Source: Intrasporangium oryzae NRRL B-24470 (GTDB taxonomy: Bacteria > Actinomycetota > Actinomycetes > Actinomycetales > Dermatophilaceae). Taken from it: a DNA stretch of 64,000 nt. The notes under the pieces were generated by a model that saw only the letters and a list, made by a program, of their open reading frames with translations, was not told the origin of the DNA and did no database searches. Location of the stretch: contig NZ_AWSA01000003.1 in NCBI RefSeq assembly GCF_000576595.1, forward strand, positions 62,001-126,000. The letters are read 5' to 3'. This document shows positions 10,164-20,094 of the stretch, piece by piece. The position numbers and the translations under genes are program-made. How positions within the stretch are numbered: the stretch's first letter is position 1; every line of letters begins with the position of its first letter.

Positions 10164-11440
10164 CGCTGACGGTGGGACAGGCATTCGACCGGGTGTTCGG
10201 ACCGGATGCCCCGGTGCGGATCGAGGCGTGGGACGGCTCGACCGGGGGCAGCCCGGGCGGCCTCGTCATGCGCCTCGTGAACGAACGCGCCCTGACGTAC
10301 CTCATGACGGCCCCCGGGTCCCTCGGCCTCGCCCGGGCGTACCTCATGGGCGACCTCGTCGTCGAGGGCATCGACGAGGCCGACCCGTACGAGGCCCTGC
10401 GGGTCCTCAACGACGGCCTGACGCCGCACCTCCCGGCGCCTCGCGACCTCGCCGAGCTCGCGGCCTTCGCGGCCCGGCTCCCCTTGCGGGTTTCGGACGT
10501 CCCGCCCGAGGAGACGCCGAGCCCGCTGCGCCGGACGATTCAGGGCCTGCGCCACGGCCGGGCCCGCGACGCCGCCGCGATCAGCCACCACTACGACGTG
10601 TCGAACGCGTTCTACGAGCGCGTCCTCGGCCCCTCGATGACCTACACGTGTGCGTGCTACCCGAGCGAGGACACGACGCTCGAGCAGGCCCAGGCCCACA
10701 AGTACGACCTCGTGGCCCGCAAGCTCGGCCTCGAGCCGGGCATGCGACTGCTCGATGTCGGGAGCGGCTGGGGCGGCATGGTGCGCCATGCGGTCAAGCA
10801 CTACGGCGTCACCGCCCTCGGGGTCACCCTCTCCCGTGAGCAGGCCGCGTGGGCCCAGGCGGCGATCGAGGCCGACGGGATCGCGGACCGGGCCGAGGTG
10901 CGCCACGGGGACTACCGCGACGTCACCGAGCGCGGGTTCGACGCGGTCAGCTCGATCGGGCTCACCGAGCACATCGGGGTCAAGAACTACCCGACGTACT
11001 TCCGGTTCCTGCGCGACCGGCTCCGCGACGAGGGGCGGCTGCTCAACCACTGCATCACCCGGCCCGACAACGAGCATGCCGGGCTGCGGCAGCGCGGCTT
11101 CATCAACCGCTACGTCTTCCCCGACGGCGAGCTGACGGGCTCGGGCGACATCGTGCGCGCCATGGAGAACGAGGGGTTCGAGGTCCGTCACCAGGAGAAC
11201 CTCCGCGAGCACTATGCCCGGACCTGTGCCGCCTGGAACGCCAACCTCGCCAAGCGCTGGGACGAGTGTGTCGAGCTCGCCGGGCGTGGGACGGCCCGCG
11301 TCTGGGGTCTTTACCTCGCCGGGTCGCGCCTCGCCTTCGAACGCAACGAGATCCAGCTGCACCAGGTACTCGCGTCGCGGACGAGCTCTGCGGGAGCGTC
11401 GGGCTTCCCGCTCCGGCCCCAGTTCGAGCCGACGCCCTGA
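10160..11440 (+). CDS. tmsB: SAM-dependent fatty-acid methyltransferase (TmsB/BfaB-like, cyclopropane synthase family)
   Basis: A 426-residue enzyme of the cyclopropane-fatty-acyl-phospholipid synthase family. It has an N-terminal ~130-residue lipid domain (RLVNERALTYLMTAPGSLGLARAYLMGDL), then SHHYDVSNAFYERVLGPSMTYTCACY at about 143-168. The SAM loop LLDVGSGWGGMVRHAVKHYG is near 196-215, with SIGLTEHIG for acid/base and bicarbonate chemistry. With the upstream flavoprotein it would methylate membrane oleoyl chains at C10. Using TmsA/TmsB names rests on this pairing; a lone family member could be a cyclopropane synthase. Confidence 0.85.
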   Translation: MTLTVGQAFDRVFGPDAPVRIEAWDGSTGGSPGGLVMRLVNERALTYLMTAPGSLGLARAYLMGDLVVEGIDEADPYEALRVLNDGLTPHLPAPRDLAELAAFAARLPLRVSDVPPEETPSPLRRTIQGLRHGRARDAAAISHHYDVSNAFYERVLGPSMTYTCACYPSEDTTLEQAQAHKYDLVARKLGLEPGMRLLDVGSGWGGMVRHAVKHYGVTALGVTLSREQAAWAQAAIEADGIADRAEVRHGDYRDVTERGFDAVSSIGLTEHIGVKNYPTYFRFLRDRLRDEGRLLNHCITRPDNEHAGLRQRGFINRYVFPDGELTGSGDIVRAMENEGFEVRHQENLREHYARTCAAWNANLAKRWDECVELAGRGTARVWGLYLAGSRLAFERNEIQLHQVLASRTSSAGASGFPLRPQFEPTP

Positions 11441-11461
11441 CGACCCCCGACCCCGTCCGGC

Positions 11462-11496
11462 GGCCCGGCCGGCCCCTCAGGTGGGGCCGCCGGGCC
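11462..11496. terminator. GC-rich hairpin after tmsB
   Basis: GGCCCGG and GGCCCC pair with GGGGCC and CCGGGCC around a short loop, with a small bulge. It lies between the stops of tmsB and the convergent hemerythrin-like gene. No U-tract. Confidence 0.55.
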
Positions 11497-11507
11497 ACGC
11501 CGACCGC

Positions 11508-11993
11508 TCAGCCCGAACCGCCGAGGTCGACGTCGTAGGCCTCGTACACGAGGTCGGCGCCCGTCTGGCGGTGCCGTCGGAGGCGGCGCACGAGCAGCGT
11601 CAGCTCCTCGCGGAAGGCCGGGAGGTCGGCCATCGTCCCGCCGTGCTCGAGGACGGCGAGGTAGCCGGCGATCTCCTCGCGGAGCGGTGCGTGCTCGGCG
11701 AAGAGCCGGTCGATGGGGCCCGAGAGCCGCGGCGCGTCGCGACGGATCCGCTCGTACAGACCGCCCGGGCTCTCGGTCAGGCAGATGTGGTCACTGAAGT
11801 CGTGGTCGAGCTCGGCGAGGGCTGCCCGGACGCGCTCCCGCCAGGGACCGCCTCGGGCGATCGCCGCCTCGAGCGCCTCGTCGACGGCGCGGATCGAGTC
11901 GCCGAGCTCCGCCCGGCGGGCCCGCACCTTGCCGAGGTACTCGGCAAGCTCTGGTGCTGTCGTCTGTCGCTCGTTCCCCGAAACAACGTCCAT
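11508..11993 (-). CDS. Hemerythrin-like (HHE) domain protein
   Basis: A 161-residue, mostly helical soluble protein. Spaced histidines and acids (ELDHDFSDHICLTES, RLFAEHAPLREEI, RRHRQTGADLVYEAYDVD) resemble the di-iron ligand pattern of hemerythrin-type four-helix bundles, though I cannot place every ligand. Such proteins bind oxygen or nitric oxide or sense redox state. The ATG at 11993 was chosen because upstream codons look non-coding. It is downstream of the CsoR-type gene on the same strand but separated from it by a very strong hairpin, so probably has its own promoter. Confidence 0.6.
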   Translation of the reverse strand: MDVVSGNERQTTAPELAEYLGKVRARRAELGDSIRAVDEALEAAIARGGPWRERVRAALAELDHDFSDHICLTESPGGLYERIRRDAPRLSGPIDRLFAEHAPLREEIAGYLAVLEHGGTMADLPAFREELTLLVRRLRRHRQTGADLVYEAYDVDLGGSG

Positions 11994-12073
11994 GGCGACC
12001 TCCCTGGCCCCATGGTCCTCCCGGCTCGCGGCGGCCGTAAAGGGCTCGGTCCGTGCGATTCGTCTCACGAGCG

Positions 12074-12127
12074 CGTATGCCGCTGGGCGGGGTCACGCGA
12101 TGGCGTGACCCCGCCCAGCGGCATACG
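12074..12127. terminator. Perfect 25-bp-stem hairpin with GTATGCC/GGCATAC ends
   Basis: A 25-base arm starting CGTATGCCGCTGGGC, a 4-base loop (GATG) and the exact complementary arm. It lies 24 bases downstream of the CsoR-type gene's stop. This is the longest perfect hairpin of the heptamer family here and probably terminates the repressor transcript. Confidence 0.75.
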
Positions 12128-12150
12128 TGCTGGTCCTGGTGAGGAGGGCG

Positions 12151-13413
<1,263 letters not shown>

Positions 13414-13426
13414 TCAAGGAGATGGC

Positions 13427-13642
13427 ATGGGGGAGGACGAGATGGTGCGACTGGCCCTGGCGACCGGGGACGACGACCCTCGCGCGGCGCTCGCAGCGGC
13501 CCGAGAGCTGCGCCGTGCGGCGGACCGGACGGAGGCCGCGGTCGTGCGCCGCGCCCGCAACGCCGGGCTGGCCTGGGCGGAGATCGCCGAGCAGCTCGGC
13601 GTCTCGCGGCAGGCGGTCCACAAGAAGTACGGCCGACGCTGA
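13427..13642 (+). CDS. Small helix-turn-helix DNA-binding protein
   Basis: A 71-residue protein that is almost only a DNA-binding domain. An Ala/Arg-rich helix (PRAALAAARELRRAADRTEAAVVRRARNAG) leads to a C-terminal helix-turn-helix, LAWAEIAEQLGVSRQAVHKKYGRR. AAGGAG at 13416-13421 is 5 bases from the ATG. Similar small actinobacterial proteins often accompany Clp-N-domain genes, but none is seen next door. The doubled palindrome in its promoter suggests autorepression, and the divergent VOC gene may share control. Confidence 0.75.
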   Translation: MGEDEMVRLALATGDDDPRAALAAARELRRAADRTEAAVVRRARNAGLAWAEIAEQLGVSRQAVHKKYGRR

Positions 13643-13789
13643 GACGGCGCGCGCAGGGCGCTGGAGAGGGCGCTGGAGCCAGCGCGAGGCGGGCGAGGCG
13701 GGCGTCGGGACGCGGTGCCGCATCTCACCGGCGAAAAGCGCAGGTCCCAAAGCCCTGTTCCGTCCGGCCGTGGGCGTGAGGATGGGGCC

Positions 13790-14632
13790 ATGGACGAGAC
13801 CGACCTCCAGTTCGAGGGGCACGAAGGAACGATCGTCGGGCGCCGCTGGCAGCGCGACACAGACGGGGCGGACGGACCGAGCGGTGGCGACCCGACCTAC
13901 ATCGCCCTGATCGTCCACGGCTACGGCGAGCACTGCGGCCGCTACGCCCACGTGGCCCGGCGCCTCGTCGACGACGGGGCGGTCGTCTACGCCGTCGACC
14001 ACGTCGGCCACGGCCGGAGCGAGGGCGAACGCGCCCTCATCGACGACATCGAGACCGTCTGCGAGGACGTCCACCTCCTCGAGGGCCTGGCCCGCGGCGA
14101 GCACCCGACCCTCCCCCTCGTGCTCATCGGGCACTCCATGGGTGGTCTCATCGCGGCGCGCTACGCCCAGCGGTGGGGCGACGGGCTCGCGTGCATCGTC
14201 CTGTCGGGGCCGGTCATCGGGACGTGGGCGCCGCTCGACGGCCTCCTCGCGGCCGACGTGATCCCCGACGTGCCGATCGACCCAGCCGTCCTCAGCCGCG
14301 ACCCCGCCGTCGGGCAGGCCTACCTCGACGACGAGCTCGTCTGGCACGGGTCGTTCAAGCGTGCGACGCTCGAGTCGCTGCGGCACGCCATGGGCAACGT
14401 CCGGGCCAGCGGGCCGGTCGACGACCCGCTGCTCTGGATCCACGGCGAGGAGGACCGGCTCGTCCCCATCGCGGGGTCACGCATCGGCTGGCGCGACCTC
14501 AAGGGGCGCCACTCCTCGGCGAAGTCCTACCCGGGCGCGCGCCACGAGATCTTCAACGAGACCAACCAGGACGAGGTCATCGGCGACGTCGTCGCCTTCA
14601 TCCACGAGCACGTGCCGCAGCCGGTCGCCTGA
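13790..14632 (+). CDS. Alpha/beta hydrolase, monoacylglycerol-lipase type
   Basis: A 280-residue serine hydrolase. The oxyanion-loop motif is LIVHGYGEHCGRYAHVARRL (about 40-58), followed by AVDHVGHGRSEG and the nucleophile elbow IGHSMGGLIAARYA near Ser 118. IHGEEDRLVP carries the catalytic Asp and ARHEIFNE the His. This layout fits lysophospholipase/monoacylglycerol lipases, which release fatty acid from monoacylglycerols. There is no signal peptide, so it is cytoplasmic or membrane-associated. The ATG at 13790 agrees with family starts. Convergent with the methyltransferase gene, with a 24-base gap. Confidence 0.88.
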   Translation: MDETDLQFEGHEGTIVGRRWQRDTDGADGPSGGDPTYIALIVHGYGEHCGRYAHVARRLVDDGAVVYAVDHVGHGRSEGERALIDDIETVCEDVHLLEGLARGEHPTLPLVLIGHSMGGLIAARYAQRWGDGLACIVLSGPVIGTWAPLDGLLAADVIPDVPIDPAVLSRDPAVGQAYLDDELVWHGSFKRATLESLRHAMGNVRASGPVDDPLLWIHGEEDRLVPIAGSRIGWRDLKGRHSSAKSYPGARHEIFNETNQDEVIGDVVAFIHEHVPQPVA

Positions 14633-14656
14633 CCCCGGGGGCCGCCCGGCCGAGCG

Positions 14657-15274
14657 TCAGCGACGGCGCAGGACGGCAACCGTGTCGAGCGCCTCGCGGG
14701 GGCCCTCGTCGGTCTCGACGGGACGGACCCGGATCTCGGCGCGCTCGACCTCGACGGGGAGGTCCTCGACCGCGTCGACGACCTCGTCGGGGTCGTAGAG
14801 CACGGACCGGTCCCCCGGCCCGCCCCAGCCCTCGGCGAGGTTGCGTCCGGCGTGGGCGACGATGACGACGTGCCCACCGGGGCGGACCGCGCTGACACCC
14901 TCACGGAAGGCGCGCCGCAGCTCGTCACGGGGCAGCTGGAGGTAGCAGAACACCGCGAGGTCGTATGCCGCCGGGCCGCCCGGCGCGGGCATCGTGGCGT
15001 CGGCGACCCGGGCCGTCACCTGCCCCGCGTTCTCGCCGAGCACCTCGAGCGCCCGGGCCCGGGCGCGCTCGATGGCGACGGGCGAGTAGTCGGTGGCGAC
15101 GACGTGCCAGCCCTGCTCGGCGAGCCAGATCGCGTTGCGTCCCTCGCCCGCGGCGATGTCGATCGCGGTGCCGGGCGTGAGCGGGGACACGAGCTCGGCG
15201 ACGAAGCGGTTGGGCTCGGCCGACCACACGAGGTCGCGGGCGGCATACCGCTCGTCCCAGTCACTGGCGTCCAT
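14657..15274 (-). CDS. Class I SAM-dependent methyltransferase
   Basis: A 205-residue methyltransferase. WDERYAARDLVWSAEPNRF opens the protein. The SAM-binding loop is AIDIAAGEGRNAIWLAEQGWHV, and AYDLAVFCYLQLPRDELRRAF resembles the tellurite-resistance/thiopurine branch of the fold. The methyl acceptor is unknown. Its ATG at 15274 lies inside the last codons of the DedA gene (overlap 14 bases), so the two are translationally coupled. Two of its Ala-Tyr pairs are encoded by copies of the GGCATAC heptamer. Confidence 0.85.
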   Translation of the reverse strand: MDASDWDERYAARDLVWSAEPNRFVAELVSPLTPGTAIDIAAGEGRNAIWLAEQGWHVVATDYSPVAIERARARALEVLGENAGQVTARVADATMPAPGGPAAYDLAVFCYLQLPRDELRRAFREGVSAVRPGGHVVIVAHAGRNLAEGWGGPGDRSVLYDPDEVVDAVEDLPVEVERAEIRVRPVETDEGPREALDTVAVLRRR

Positions 15275-16064
15275 GGTCCCAGCCCTCCCTGGTGTGTTCG
15301 GCGGCGGACCGGGCGGCCCGCTCGGCGTGCGCCCCGACCGGCTCGTCGACAGCGGCATCGTGCTCCAGCGCCCCCGGCTCGTCGACGGCAGCCCTCTCCT
15401 CCACGGCGGTGTCGACGGCGGTGTCGAGATCCTCCTCGGTCCGGTGCCGGCGCACCTGCCAGATGACGAGGGCCACGACGACGACGACCGCGATGACGAC
15501 CGCGACGCCGCGGCCGAGCCACTTCTCCACCTGGGCGTAGGAGTTGCCGGCGACGTAGCCGACCGTCACGACGGTGGCACCCCAGGCGATCCCTCCGGCG
15601 GCGTTCCACGCGAGGAAGGTCGGGTAGTGCATCCGGGACGTGCCCGCGAGCGCCGGCATGACGGCCCGGAAGAAGGCCGTCCACCGGCCGAGGAAGACCG
15701 CCGCGCCGCCTCGGCGGGCGAGGAAGTCCTGGGCTCCGGTCAGACGGGCCTGGTGCCTGGCCAGGACGGGCATCTGGAGGATGCGCGGGCCGACGTGCTT
15801 GCCGACCTCGAACCCCACGGTGTCGCCGACGATCGCGGCGACGATGACCACGACGAGGACGGCCGGGTAGGGCACGTGGCCCAGGCTCGCCGCGACCCCA
15901 CCGAGGATGGCCGCCGTCTCCCCGGGGATGACGAACCCGACGAAGAGGGCGTCCTCGGCGAAGACGACGAGACCGACGATGAGGCAGACGAGCCAGGCCG
16001 GGGCCGCGAGGACCTGGCCGAAGACGCTGTCGAAGATGGAGCTCACCCGTCCATGGTCCCCCAT
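15261..16064 (-). CDS. DedA/SNARE-associated-family membrane protein
   Basis: A 267-residue polytopic protein with the DedA core. It has FAEDALFVGFVIPGETAAILGG, then VGDTVGFEVGKHVGPRIL, and FLGRWTAFFRAVMPALAGTSRMHYPTFLAWNAAGGIAWG with the conserved Arg residues. Recent work assigns lipid-scrambling or undecaprenyl-phosphate-recycling roles to the family. An acidic cytoplasmic tail of ~65 residues (from about 200) is longer than usual. The start could be the ATG at 16064 or the GTG at 16046. It is followed by the overlapping methyltransferase gene. Confidence 0.87.
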   Translation of the reverse strand: MGDHGRVSSIFDSVFGQVLAAPAWLVCLIVGLVVFAEDALFVGFVIPGETAAILGGVAASLGHVPYPAVLVVVIVAAIVGDTVGFEVGKHVGPRILQMPVLARHQARLTGAQDFLARRGGAAVFLGRWTAFFRAVMPALAGTSRMHYPTFLAWNAAGGIAWGATVVTVGYVAGNSYAQVEKWLGRGVAVVIAVVVVVALVIWQVRRHRTEEDLDTAVDTAVEERAAVDEPGALEHDAAVDEPVGAHAERAARSAAEHTREGWDHGRQ

Positions 16065-16217
16065 CCCGGCTGGGTCCCGGCTGGGTAGGGCCCATCCGGG
16101 CCCTCCGGAGCCGGTCGGAGGTGCGGCGGCGCGCGCCCCGAGCCCAGGGCATCTCGTTGGTCACGTTGGACCCCGATCGCCCCCTCACCGACCTACCGTG
16201 AAAGAGGAAGGGAACCC

Positions 16218-16748
16218 ATGATGTCTGTCCTCATCGTCCACGAGTCCATGTTCGGCAACACCCAGCGCGTCGCAGCCGCCATCGCCGAGGGCGTGCGTGA
16301 AGGCAGAGCCCCCGAGGACCCCGAAGGCGTGCGTCTCGTCAGCGTCGACGCCGCCCCGACGACGCTCGGTGACGATGTCACCCTGCTCATCGTGGGCGGT
16401 CCGACGCACGCCTTCGGCATGAGCCGGCCCAACACGCGGGCCGACGCGATCAGCCAGGGCGCTCCGCTCGGGACGACGACGGGGATCCGGGAGTGGATCC
16501 AGGCCGTGGGCGTGCGCCCGGGGCTGTCCGTCATCACGTTCGACACCCGGGTCCACGTCCACATGCTCCCCGGGTCGGCAGCCAAGATGTCGGCCAAGGC
16601 CCTGCGTGACCGGGGCTTCGACAGCACCGAGCGCGGCGAGACGTTCTGGGTCGAGGGCACGAAGGGGCCGCTCGAGCAGGGCGAGCTCGAGCGGGCCCGG
16701 GCCTGGGGCAACACCCTGGCCCACCTGCCTGCCGCGACGGCCCTCTGA
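16218..16748 (+). CDS. Flavodoxin-like protein
   Basis: A 176-residue protein starting MSVLIVHESMFGNTQRVAAAIAEG, the FMN phosphate-binding loop pattern of flavodoxins. LLIVGGPTHAFGMSRPNTR follows, where the second FMN loop is expected. Such proteins shuttle electrons or act as NAD(P)H:quinone reductases. GAGGAAGGG lies just upstream of tandem ATG codons at 16218 and 16221; either could start. It is divergent from the DedA gene and convergent with the next hydrolase across several GAACGC palindromes. Confidence 0.85.
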   Translation: MMSVLIVHESMFGNTQRVAAAIAEGVREGRAPEDPEGVRLVSVDAAPTTLGDDVTLLIVGGPTHAFGMSRPNTRADAISQGAPLGTTTGIREWIQAVGVRPGLSVITFDTRVHVHMLPGSAAKMSAKALRDRGFDSTERGETFWVEGTKGPLEQGELERARAWGNTLAHLPAATAL

Positions 16749-16785
16749 CCACCGTCAGCCCGCCGACCGCGCCCACCCCGCCGAC

Positions 16786-16850
16786 CGAACGCAGCGTTCG
16801 TTTCTGGACTCAGCGTTCTGGCAGCGCGTTCGTGACCGAACGCCGCGTTC
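16786..16850. repeat. Cluster of GAACGC palindromes in a convergent gap
   Basis: CGAACGC-A-GCGTTCG (16786-16800) is followed by CAGCGTTC, GCGCGTTCG and GAACG-CCG-CGTTC (16838-16850). These repeated half-sites fill the 100-base gap between the flavodoxin and hydrolase stops. They can fold into alternative hairpins and probably terminate both transcripts. Confidence 0.55.
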
Positions 16851-17784
16851 ACTTGGCGGGTGGGGCGGTGTCGGCCAGCCAGGTCCGAAGGTGCCCGAGG
16901 ACGACGTCCGGCACCTCGAGCTGCGGGGTGTGACCGACCCCGGGGAGGAAGACCGTGCGCCATCCCGGGTTGTCGGCCGCGGCCCGGCGCGCGGCCCCCA
17001 CGGGCACGAGCCGGTCCTTCTCACCGTGGATGAGCAGGACGGGCTTCGACACGCCACGGATGAGAGCGGCATACCGTCCAGGGCCGCGCAGCACGCGAAG
17101 GAGGGAGCGGGCCGCCTTGACGTAGCCGGCGTCGACCCCCTGCAGCGAGCGACGGTAGGCCGACAGCGCGACTGACGCGTCGAAGACGCCGGCGTCGGAC
17201 CTCGTCGGGTCCGCGAAGCAGAGGTTGACCGTTCGGGAGACCCGCTGCTGGTCGGTGAGCCGGCGCTCGAAGTTCGTGACGACGCGCTCGCCGACGAAGG
17301 GGGTCGCCTGGACGAGGAAGGCGAGCGCGACGCCGCGGTCCGGCGGGTGCCGCTCGGTCGGCAGCGACGGCGAGATGAGCGCGAGACCGTCGACGAGGTC
17401 TGGGCGAGCCGATGCGAGCAGGAGCGCGACCATGCCGCCCATCGAGTTGGCCACGAGGATCGCCGGAGCGCCGACGACCTCCTCGAGGAAGCGGGCGAGA
17501 AGCTCGGCGTTCGCGTGGACCGTCGTCGAGCGGTCGTGCCCGGGCGTCAGACCGAAGCCCGCGAGGTCGAGGGCTCGGACGCGGTAGGTGTCGGCAAGCG
17601 GCGAGGCGATCTGGACCCAGTTGAGGTGCGACCCACCGAGGCCGTGCACGAGGACCACGGCCGGGGCGCCCTCGGGCCCTCCGAAGTCGACCCAGTGGAC
17701 CGGGCCGTCGAGGTCCGCGACCTGGCTGCGCCCGCCCCAGGGTGCGGCGAGGTCGAGGGGGGCGGCTCCGGTTCCTGCGGTCAT
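16849..17784 (-). CDS. Alpha/beta hydrolase
   Basis: A 311-residue serine hydrolase. Oxyanion loop: VLVHGLGGSHLNWVQIA. Nucleophile elbow: LVANSMGGMVALLLASARP, where Asn takes the place of the usual first Gly. Acid: LLIHGEKDRLVPV; His: GVGHTPQLEVPD. There is a cap domain in the middle and no export signal. This arrangement occurs in C-C bond hydrolases, haloperoxidase-like enzymes and lipases, so the substrate is not assigned. The ATG at 17784 fits. It ends at the GAACGC palindromes. Confidence 0.87.
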   Translation of the reverse strand: MTAGTGAAPLDLAAPWGGRSQVADLDGPVHWVDFGGPEGAPAVVLVHGLGGSHLNWVQIASPLADTYRVRALDLAGFGLTPGHDRSTTVHANAELLARFLEEVVGAPAILVANSMGGMVALLLASARPDLVDGLALISPSLPTERHPPDRGVALAFLVQATPFVGERVVTNFERRLTDQQRVSRTVNLCFADPTRSDAGVFDASVALSAYRRSLQGVDAGYVKAARSLLRVLRGPGRYAALIRGVSKPVLLIHGEKDRLVPVGAARRAAADNPGWRTVFLPGVGHTPQLEVPDVVLGHLRTWLADTAPPAK

Positions 17785-17813
17785 GCGCGCAATGTAGCCC
17801 GCCGTTCTGTGAC

Positions 17814-19055
17814 TCAGGACATCGAGCCCAGTGCCTCGCGGCGGCCCGCGAGGAACCGGCGCTCCGGCTCGTTGTCGCACAGGGCGATGGCGGACGCGTA
17901 GGCGGCGGCCGCTTCGGCATCCCGACCCAGCCGGCGCAGGAGGTCGGCGCGCACGGCGTGGAAGGAGTGGAAACCGACGAGCTCGGCCTCGAGCTCGTCG
18001 ACGAGCACGAGCGCGTCCACGGGACCGCGCAGCTCGGCGACGGCGACCGCCCGGTTGAGCGAGACGACAGGGCTCGGCGCGAGCGCGAGCAGCTGGTCGT
18101 AGAGCGCGACGATCTGGCTCCAGTCGGTGTCGGCGGTCGACAGCGCGTCGGCATGAACCGCGGTGACCGCTGCCTGGATCTGGTACGGCCCGGGAGCGTT
18201 GCGGCGCAAGCACTTTCGCACGAGCGCCTGCCCTTCGGCGACGAGGTCGGCGTCCCAGCGCGACCGGTCCTGGTCGGAGAGGACGACGAGCTCGCCGTCC
18301 GGCCCGGTGCGAGCCGCACGGCGGGCCTCGGTGAGCAGCATGAGGGCGAGCAGGCCGGCCGCCTCGGGCTCGTCGGGCATGAGGTCGACGAGGACGCGAC
18401 CGAGCCGGATCGCTTCCGCGCAGAGGTCGGGGCGCACGAGGTCCTCCCCCGCCGACGCGAGGTGCCCCTCGGTGAAGACGAGGTAGACGACGGCGAGCAC
18501 CGCCCCGAGGCGGTCGGGCAGGTCCGCGTCGCGCGGGACCCGGTAGGGGATGCCGGCGTCACGGATCTTGGCCTTGGCCCGCACGATCCGCTGCGCCATG
18601 GTCGCCTCCGGGACGAGGAAGGCGCGGGCGATCTCGGCGGTCGTCAGCCCACCGAGGAGGCGCAGGGTCAGGGCGACCTGCGCGGGCCGCGCGAGGCTCG
18701 GGTGGCAGCACGTGAAGATCAGGCGCAGTCGCTCGTCACGCACGGGTCCCTCCTCTCGCGGGTGGTCGGGCGCGTGGAGCAGCAGCGACTCCGTATGCCG
18801 CTGGGCTCGGCTCGCCTCCCGGCGCAGCCGGTCTATGGCTCGGCGACGAGCGGTCGTGATGATCCAGCCGGCGGGGCTGGGCGGCATACCACTGAGGGGC
18901 CAGCGCTCCACGGCGACGGCGAACGCGTCCTGGACCGCGTCCTCGGCGAGGTCGATGTCACCGAGGACGCGGATGAGGACGGCGACGGCCCGCCCGTGCT
19001 CCTCACGGAAGACCCGTGCGATCTCGTCGCTCGTGACGGCCGTGCGGTCGGTCAT
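17814..19055 (-). CDS. ECF42-group RNA polymerase sigma factor (second copy)
   Basis: A 413-residue, textbook ECF42 factor. Region 2 is [42 protein letters not shown] and [22 protein letters not shown]. Region 4 is [39 protein letters not shown]-containing tail follows ([37 protein letters not shown]). The tail is thought to gate activity in place of an anti-sigma factor. It lies 19 bases downstream of its DGPF gene on the same strand. It is more typical of the group than the factor at 4374-5666. Confidence 0.92.
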   Translation of the reverse strand: MTDRTAVTSDEIARVFREEHGRAVAVLIRVLGDIDLAEDAVQDAFAVAVERWPLSGMPPSPAGWIITTARRRAIDRLRREASRAQRHTESLLLHAPDHPREEGPVRDERLRLIFTCCHPSLARPAQVALTLRLLGGLTTAEIARAFLVPEATMAQRIVRAKAKIRDAGIPYRVPRDADLPDRLGAVLAVVYLVFTEGHLASAGEDLVRPDLCAEAIRLGRVLVDLMPDEPEAAGLLALMLLTEARRAARTGPDGELVVLSDQDRSRWDADLVAEGQALVRKCLRRNAPGPYQIQAAVTAVHADALSTADTDWSQIVALYDQLLALAPSPVVSLNRAVAVAELRGPVDALVLVDELEAELVGFHSFHAVRADLLRRLGRDAEAAAAYASAIALCDNEPERRFLAGRREALGSMS

Positions 19056-19074
19056 GGACGGGCTCCCTGCCGGC

Positions 19075-19446
19075 TCACTGGGTCGTGGGTGCCTGACCGG
19101 GCCGACCCTGGTCCTGGAACGGGCGGACCTCGATGGGCAGGCCGGTCGCCTTGGCGATCCGGGTCGCCCAGTCGAGGACGACGTCGTAGTCGTCGGACTG
19201 GACGATGCTCAGGCCACCGAGGTGCTCCCGCGACTCGACGAACGGCCCGTCCGTCATGAGCGGGTCTGCTCCGGCCCGGACGACGGTCGCCGAGGCCTGC
19301 TCGGCGAGGCCGCCGGCGAAGACCCAGCCGCCCGCCGCGCGGATGTCCGCGTTGACGACCTCGAGGTCCGCCATGATCCGGGCGAGCTCGGCCTCGGGCG
19401 GCACCGGTCCGTCCGGTGAGAACAGGCTGATCAGGTAGGTCTTCAT
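19075..19446 (-). CDS. YCII/DGPF-family protein (second copy)
   Basis: A 123-residue protein opening [28 protein letters not shown], with the [25 protein letters not shown] core that names the DGPF group. It precedes its ECF42 sigma gene in a two-gene operon. An AG-rich ribosome site (AGGAGGAGGAAG) lies just before the ATG at 19446. A TGTCGA-N15-TTCGT element about 90 bases upstream matches that of the first DGPF operon. Biochemical role unknown. Confidence 0.9.
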   Translation of the reverse strand: MKTYLISLFSPDGPVPPEAELARIMADLEVVNADIRAAGGWVFAGGLAEQASATVVRAGADPLMTDGPFVESREHLGGLSIVQSDDYDVVLDWATRIAKATGLPIEVRPFQDQGRPGQAPTTQ

Positions 19447-19532
19447 GGTGTCTTCCTCCTCCTCGCCGGGCTGACCGGCGGTTCGCTGTCGTGGTCGAGG
19501 GGCGCACCGGCTGCGCGCCTCTCACCCCCTAC

Positions 19533-19558
19533 ACGAACGGCGGGCCGCTGGATCGACA
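19533..19558 (-). promoter_or_regulatory. ECF42-type promoter of the second DGPF/sigma operon
   Basis: Read on the minus strand, TGTCGA (19558-19553) is followed after 15 bases by TTCGT (19537-19533). Hexamer, spacing and pentamer are identical to the element at 3825-3850. The base after TTCGT is G here and C in the first copy. Confidence 0.6.
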
Positions 19559-19613
19559 CTCCGCCCCCAGTCTCGTCCTCGAGCGGGCCGGTCACCGGGC
19601 ACCGCCTCTCGCG

Positions 19614-19988
19614 TCAGGCCCTGGGGCGCTGCTCGACCAGGCCGACGAGGTTGCCCTCGCTGTCACGGACGAAGGCGTGCCACTCGTCGGTGCCGGCCGG
19701 CCCCAGCGTGTCGTCCTCATGGCCGAAGATGACGTGCGGGCCGCTCTCGACGACGCTCCCGGCGGAGCGGAGCCGCTCGACCGTTGCCTCGAGGTCGTCG
19801 ACGGCGAGGTAGAGGGTCGCGCTCGGCGCACCGACCTCCAGCAACAGCCGGACGCCGCCCCCGAGGTCGAAGAAGACGAGTCCCGGCGGGTCGTACGTCG
19901 CGAGCGGCTCGCGGCCGAGGAGGTCGGCGTAGTAGCCGGAGGCCCGGGCGAGGTCCTCCGCGCGCTGGGCAACCTGGACGAGCTTCAC
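19614..19988 (-). CDS. VOC-superfamily (glyoxalase-like) protein
   Basis: A 124-residue protein starting VKLVQVAQRAEDLARASGYYADLLG, with LVFFDLGGGVRLLLEVG, SATLYLAVDDLEATVERLRSAG and RDSEGNLVGLVEQ, the standard two-module VOC layout. The GTG at 19988 is preceded by AGGAGG at 5 bases, which decides the start over an upstream ATG that would add 21 non-conserved residues. Ligand unknown. It is followed on the same strand by the ECF42 operon, about 165 bases away. Confidence 0.83.
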   Translation of the reverse strand: MKLVQVAQRAEDLARASGYYADLLGREPLATYDPPGLVFFDLGGGVRLLLEVGAPSATLYLAVDDLEATVERLRSAGSVVESGPHVIFGHEDDTLGPAGTDEWHAFVRDSEGNLVGLVEQRPRA

Positions 19989-20094
19989 TGGTCCTCCTGG
20001 CTCACTCGGACGGGGACGAGGTGCGTCGGCCGCACGGGACCAGCGAACCACAGCATCCCCGCCCCCCGGCTGTGAGACGGGAGGATCTTGCCGC

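Noticed and set aside
8427-10184. A 585-codon minus-strand frame covering tmsA and the phosphatase remnant
   Set aside because: No family features; it runs antisense to a well-recognised flavoprotein and merges unrelated sequence.
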